From Sipunculus nudus (Eukaryota; Annelida; Sipuncula; Golfingiida; Sipunculidae), in the NCBI GenBank assembly GCA_026874595.1, contig CM049320.1, positions 2,325,501-2,389,500 on the forward strand: a stretch of DNA of 64,000 bases, in the 5' to 3' direction. Position 1 is the first letter of the stretch, and every line of letters begins with the position of its first letter. This document shows positions 59,206 through 64,000 of this stretch, piece after piece. Made by a program: the position numbers and the translations under genes. A model generated the notes under the pieces. The model searched no databases. It saw only the letters and a list, made by a program, of their open reading frames with translations, and had not been told where the DNA came from.

Positions 59206-61345
59206 TATGTCAGAAAATGATGGTCCAACTGCACATAGGTTGTTTGTTTTGTTAATATCCATGTATTCATAACATGTGGGGGGGCCAAAACAAATAATCA
59301 AAACACATTCAACAAGGACATCTGGTGGCAAGTCAGACATTAGGTTTTTGCAAATTTGCAGCCAGTGACCTTTAAACTTAAGCACATGTGCAACCAACCA
59401 CCTTGAGTTACACATTTTTTCTGTTTGTCAACATTGCTGTGTTTACAAACAGTACACAGATGAACAAGTTTATACATCAGTCACAGCTAGAGGTGTTATA
59501 ATAACTGTTTTTCCCGACAGGAATCACCCGGAGTTCATTTATATGTATGTAGAGTAATCCAGAAATCACATAAATTCTACAGAAAAGGTTGGTTGATGAC
59601 TTGCTTTAAACCAAATGAGTGTCAAGTGGTGGCTTATCACTAAAATATGCCGGTTTTACGCAAAATATGAAACTGCATTAAACAAGAACAAGAATTGATA
59701 ATCCTCTGACAACTACAACCTCATTAAGAATAGACGAAGGGATAAACCACACAAAGTACAGGCAGCCCTCATGACCACATGTACTCAAATTGCTTCTGGT
59801 ATAGATTTGTTTCAATTGGTTTCTCCTCTTCAGGGATTAATTTGTTATAATTATCACTAATCTGATGTTGATGTAGACGTTTTTAACACCAGTACAAACA
59901 GGCGCATGCATCTGCATCACATAGTCTGCACAGGCAAGTTGGAGACAATTATTTAAACAAAGTCTGAAACGTTAACATTTCAGGTCACAGTAAATGCAAA
60001 GTAGATAGTAACGTGAAATATTAAAGTTTAATGCCAGCAAATTTGATAAAATACTGTATAAATCAAGTTTTTATTACTTGTACTGTCAGCACTCAGACCA
60101 GCTGGTGTCCTTGTTGACTTGAATTTGCTGACATTAATCGTAAGTTTTATATTCTTATCTCCTCAAAAACTTTTTCAACTTATCATCTCAGATATATTAT
60201 AATCTCAGATATATTATAAACAAGTGGCCCATTGGTCATGACACTCAGCTGACTAGCATTACCTGACCTGACATTTACAACTATTAGTCAATTTTTTCAG
60301 AAATTTTTTTCAATTTTGTCAAAACTTTGCAAGATAACAGAAATATACATACACAATAGGAAACAAATTAACAAAAAGTTAAAAAATTCATTATTGAAAT
60401 ATTAATATTATACCATTTTTGTAATTAAAACACACCAACAAACAGACACACAGACAAACATGGGATAAAGCATATCCTCCATCTGGAAGCTGCATGTCCT
60501 GATGACAGTATAGATGAACCTCCTGTAGTGTGTAGCAGCAATGTGCAGTGTTATAATATTTCCAATAATTCCATATTGTGTACATTAATAACAAGCCAGT
60601 GACCCTGCCATGAGAGCAGTTTGTTGCACAGTGACCTCTTGTGTACAGGATGTCTTGAATAATTGATCAGTGATGCCAGTCATCCGGTAAAGCAGTATAT
60701 TACAAACACTGGTATAATGATGGCATGAAGCGTTACCTTATCACTGACACTTGTATCAGTGGCATGGTCAGAGCCCCCCACACGGGTTGTTATGTCATTT
60801 TTAAATAGACAGTGATGTCCTCAGATTAATGGGCCTAATTCCTCATCCAGAGTCCACATATTTAGCTGAAAGCTCTCTTAAGTAGGACTCTAGCTATTTC
60901 CAGGACAGACACCTGACTAGTACTGGACCATAAAAACCCCTTTCTTTTTAAGGAGCAATGTTTTATATTATATATGTTTTATATTTATATTCCATAAATA
61001 CCTTAGCTATAGGGTCACAAACTTCCCTTGAAGTGCTTTAATTAAGGTCCACTGTGGCAATATGGGCCCCTCATGTATGTGAAGGTTACTTTCTAGTGCT
61101 CTTTTTTCATGACATGTTTTACATTTGCACATTTCATTAAATGTTATGGATAAATATGTATCAAATTTATTGAATATAATCTGAGATGTTCAACTATAAA
61201 TAATCAGTAACTTTTTCTCTCTTGGCCAGAATTCCATCCACCAAAAAATACAAGATATTGACAAAAGAGCCCAAACTTTTCCCCTCAATGCCCAAACCCT
61301 GTGAGGTCTGGAGGTTTTTTTGCCTGGGCCAGAGCTGTTACAATT
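59206..61345. other. Intergenic, one short element-start fragment
   Basis: AAGTGGCCCATTGGTCATGA, CACTCAGCTGA near 60221-60252 matches the start signature of the shared-terminus family but the body is missing. Short minus frames (59188-59415, 60391-60594) are unsupported. Confidence 0.45.
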
Positions 61346-62745
61346 AGAAACCCATAGGTCTTGACGCTCAGCTGAATTTGTCTATATGGACAGATTTATG
61401 AGCTTTTTCAAAATATGGTTCCTACGATAGGAACTTTGAAGTTGGCTTTGAAGCCAACTTGTCTACCCAAAGTAGTCATACCATCCATAAACCAATTTGT
61501 GAATGGATGGGCCTTCTGACCTTGACCTAGTGGCACCAAAATCAAAAGAAAACTTCCTAATGGGCAGTTGAGGCATGAGGAAGAAGGTATGGGATCAAAA
61601 GTTTGGCTTAAAATGCATCCATGATAACTTTTTAAAGAAGGGGTCCTGTGACCTTGACTTTTGACCTGAAAATCAATCAGGTTCTTCCTCTACTGGTAGA
61701 TCAGTTATATGTGTAAGATGGAAGGTTTAGGATGAAAAGTTTGGCTTAAAATGCATCCATGATATCTTTTTAAAGAAGGGGTCCTGTTACCTTGACTTTT
61801 GACCTGAAAATCAATCAGGTTCTTCCTCTACTGGTAGATCAGTTATATGTGTAAGATGGAAGGTTTAGGATGAAAAGTTTGGTTTAAAATGCATCCAAAA
61901 TCTTTCTAAATATGTGGGTCCTGTTCCCTTGATCTTTGACCTTCTTCAAGAGTTCTTGCATTAGAGGTTGGCCATATATAAGTCAAGTTTGAAATCTATA
62001 TATCAATCCAAACTGGAGTTATCATCAGGAAACAAATTTGGCAGACATACAGAAAGACAAACAAATGGACAGACTGGGTGATTTATATAGGACATCCACT
62101 TATTCAAGCAGTGCCCTTATAAACAAAACAAGGTTTCAGGACCCAGATGAAACCACAGTTGCAAATCTGATAGTATCAATATAATCTGGCAGAATCCAAA
62201 TAAAGGGAGAAAATGTATCAAAAATAGAAAAAATACAGGTGGCGCCAACAGTCTTCAGGAACTGAAGAAACCAATCATAATCAATAAATACATCAGATTT
62301 CAGAACACTGGATGGCAACACAGCTGAGAAACTGACACAATTGCTGTCATTTGACAGTCTCCAAAACAGAAAATAATTGTAAAAATTAGAAATAATAAGA
62401 TGGCGACACCAGTTTTCAGTAACTGACAAAACTAGTCATGGTAACTATTCAAGATATGATTCATGGCAATCCATGCATTAATTATCAATAAATTGGAGGT
62501 TTTGTAGTAAATCTTTTATTACTCAGGGGGGTACTTAAGAGCCCAAAAGCTCAAAGGATACAGGTCGCATGACCTAGTTTGAGGTTTCCAAGGAGATTTT
62601 TTATTGACTTCCCCGGATGTACACTTAGAAGTATCTAGGTCCAGCGGTTATGTTTGAGCCCTGCTAACGGATGGCTGGATGGCCAGATGACAAAGCACCA
62701 CACCTATACCGGCCTCAGTTGACTTACAGTCAGCTGAGCTAAAAA
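61346..62745 (+). mobile_element. Dispersed element with satellite core (shared-terminus family, copy 4)
   Basis: Starts AGAAACCCATAGGTCTTGAC, GCTCAGCTGAATTTG and ends GGATGGCTGGATGGCCAGAT to AGTCAGCTGAGCTAAAAAC. It matches 34885-37186 in block order with a shorter satellite. Two nearly identical satellite half-units lie at about 61605-61890 with anchors 138 bp apart (61649 and 61787). ACAGGTGGCGCCAACAG lies near 62235. Confidence 0.78.
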
Positions 62746-63380
62746 CTTAGGTAACTCTCACAGGTAGTCATATTAAACAGGTCAGTTAGAACCAATGAGA
62801 ATGTGTCCACTTGACTAGGTCAGTAATAACCACTCAGGGTGGTCTTAATAGACAGGTGGTGTCATTGGACAGGTGGTCTCTCAAACAGGTTCCACTGTAT
62901 ATATTTTCAAAAACTGCTGCTAATTGGTTAAGACTCATCTTGTTCTGTCTGTTATACCATATAGCTAGTCATTCAGGTGGAAATTTAAGGTCTTTTAAAG
63001 GAATGTTCAAAACCAAATAAATTCTAGCATCTAAATTAAATCCGCTAGGAGCACTGGGACAGTTTTGCAGCCATTCCCTGTGACCACGCTGGGCAGGCTC
63101 CGGACGATTCCCTCAGATTTTTAAATACCTGAATATGATTTATTAGCATTGGGATTCCCTTACCATGTTGTAGAATCGACAAATAATAGTCCCACACTTT
63201 ATTTACTGTGAGTCTGGTGTGCCATTTATCACTTGACATTGAGGAAAAGGTCATGCTAAGTCTGTACTAGGATTTTTAAGTACATAAAATATTTTCAATT
63301 TATACATGCATGTGAGAACATTAAAGGATTTAAAGTAGAACAGATATGTAATGGTGTTTCAGAAAACACATGAATCTACA
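62746..63380. other. Intergenic, no gene recognised
   Basis: GACCACC-type phrases near 62820-62890 end in GGTTCCACTGTATATATTTT. The 69-codon frames here have no support. Confidence 0.45.
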
Positions 63381-63815
63381 GATGTGGCCTTGATGATCAA
63401 GGTGAAAGTCACCAGTTTTCAAATTTTTAGGAGAATATGATAGAAAGAACATGTGTGTGAAATTATAAGAAAAGATATACAGTATTTTTAAGTTACTGGC
63501 TCACAATGAATCTAGATTTAGGCAGAATTGACCTTGGAGATGCAGGTCACGGTCACCAGTTTTCGAATTCATCTGAGATCTTGGTTGAAACAAGTCATGT
63601 GTCAAATTTGAGTGAAAATGTGCAATACTTAAACAGTTATGGGGTTCACAAACATTTTACATTTGGCAGATTTGACCCTGAAGGTCAAGTCAAGGTCACT
63701 AATATTCAAACTTGCATGTCCAATGACTTTGGTACAAACAATTTGTTTCAAATTGTTAGTAAAAACATGCAGCCCTTCAAAAGTTATCATGTTCACAAGA
63801 TATCCTACAAATAAG
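63381..63815. repeat. 144-bp-period diverged tandem repeat with AAGGTCA-type sites
   Basis: Anchors TGGCCTTGATGATCAAGGTG (63385), TGACCTTGGAGATGCAGGTC (63529) and TGACCCTGAAGGTCAAGTCA (63673) are exactly 144 bp apart. Two are followed by GGTCACCAGTTTTC-type text. The 102-codon plus frame (63506-63814) spans two units and is probably incidental. Confidence 0.7.
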
Positions 63816-64000
63816 AACAGAGAGAAAAATTAATAATTACCTCTTTTATAATTATTGATAATTATGTCTTTATATATCCTTTCAGTATGAATAAAATAGT
63901 ACATTATTCTGGAATATTCACTTGAAAAAGTTAAAATCAAATTCTCTTATCAATATACAATCAAATACTTTAATCATATATTATTTATGACTGCTTTAAG
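63816..64000. other. Window end, AT-rich, nothing recognised
   Basis: AT-rich DNA with no frame or repeat visible; continuation is outside the window. Confidence 0.5.

Overview
This window looks like nuclear DNA from a lophotrochozoan animal, most probably a mollusc. It is clearly AT-rich and holds no gene that can be called with confidence. It is filled with satellites, minisatellites and non-autonomous transposons, and several repeat types seen here are of the kind common in bivalve and gastropod genomes: Helitron-like elements with tandem-repeat cores, tRNA-derived SINEs, and dispersed satellites built on TGACCTTGACCTTTGACC. The species assignment is inference; no gene here identifies it. 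Most long open reading frames lie in repeats whose unit lacks stop codons.

Layout. 0-9.5 kb: a 30-bp minisatellite (1-834), a 37-bp hairpin minisatellite (4.26-4.68 kb), two consecutive arrays with a 22-bp period (6.05-7.12 and 7.29-7.67 kb) and purine-rich tracts. 9.5-20 kb: a complete DNA transposon with about 130-bp terminal inverted repeats and a 9-bp target duplication (11958-13934) that carries a decayed PHD-finger-like segment, a degenerate Helitron end, two tRNA-derived SINE fragments and a small cluster of promoter-like motifs. 20-28 kb: an ATT-rich duplication, a 1.2-kb polypurine array, the best non-repetitive open frame (about 25.6-26.0 kb), and a 1.2-kb polypyrimidine array. 29.2-31.8 kb: a reverse-strand Helitron whose core is a 289-bp satellite. 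33-37 kb: a perfect five-copy 45-bp repeat joined to a SINE head, and a dispersed element carrying the same satellite.

40-47 kb: two copies of a 1.3-1.7 kb dispersed element with the same ends as the satellite carriers, an intact 895-bp Helitron (42815-43709), a long TA microsatellite and a MITE. 48.3-50.5 kb: a foldback element with terminal inverted repeats of about 480 bp, built from copies of the palindrome CTCGCCTAGGCGAG. 53.9-54.7 kb: a second Helitron copy in opposite orientation. 58-64 kb: a Helitron 3' end, another dispersed repeat, a third satellite carrier and a further 144-bp-period repeat.

The recurring theme is that several structurally different elements (Helitrons and elements ending GAGCTAAAAA) carry the same modules: a 144/289-bp satellite dense in nuclear-receptor half-sites (DR0 plus DR1) and the 12-bp palindrome GGTGGCGCCACC. 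No metabolic or operon-like gene organisation is present, so the features interact as nested and shared repeat modules rather than as a pathway.
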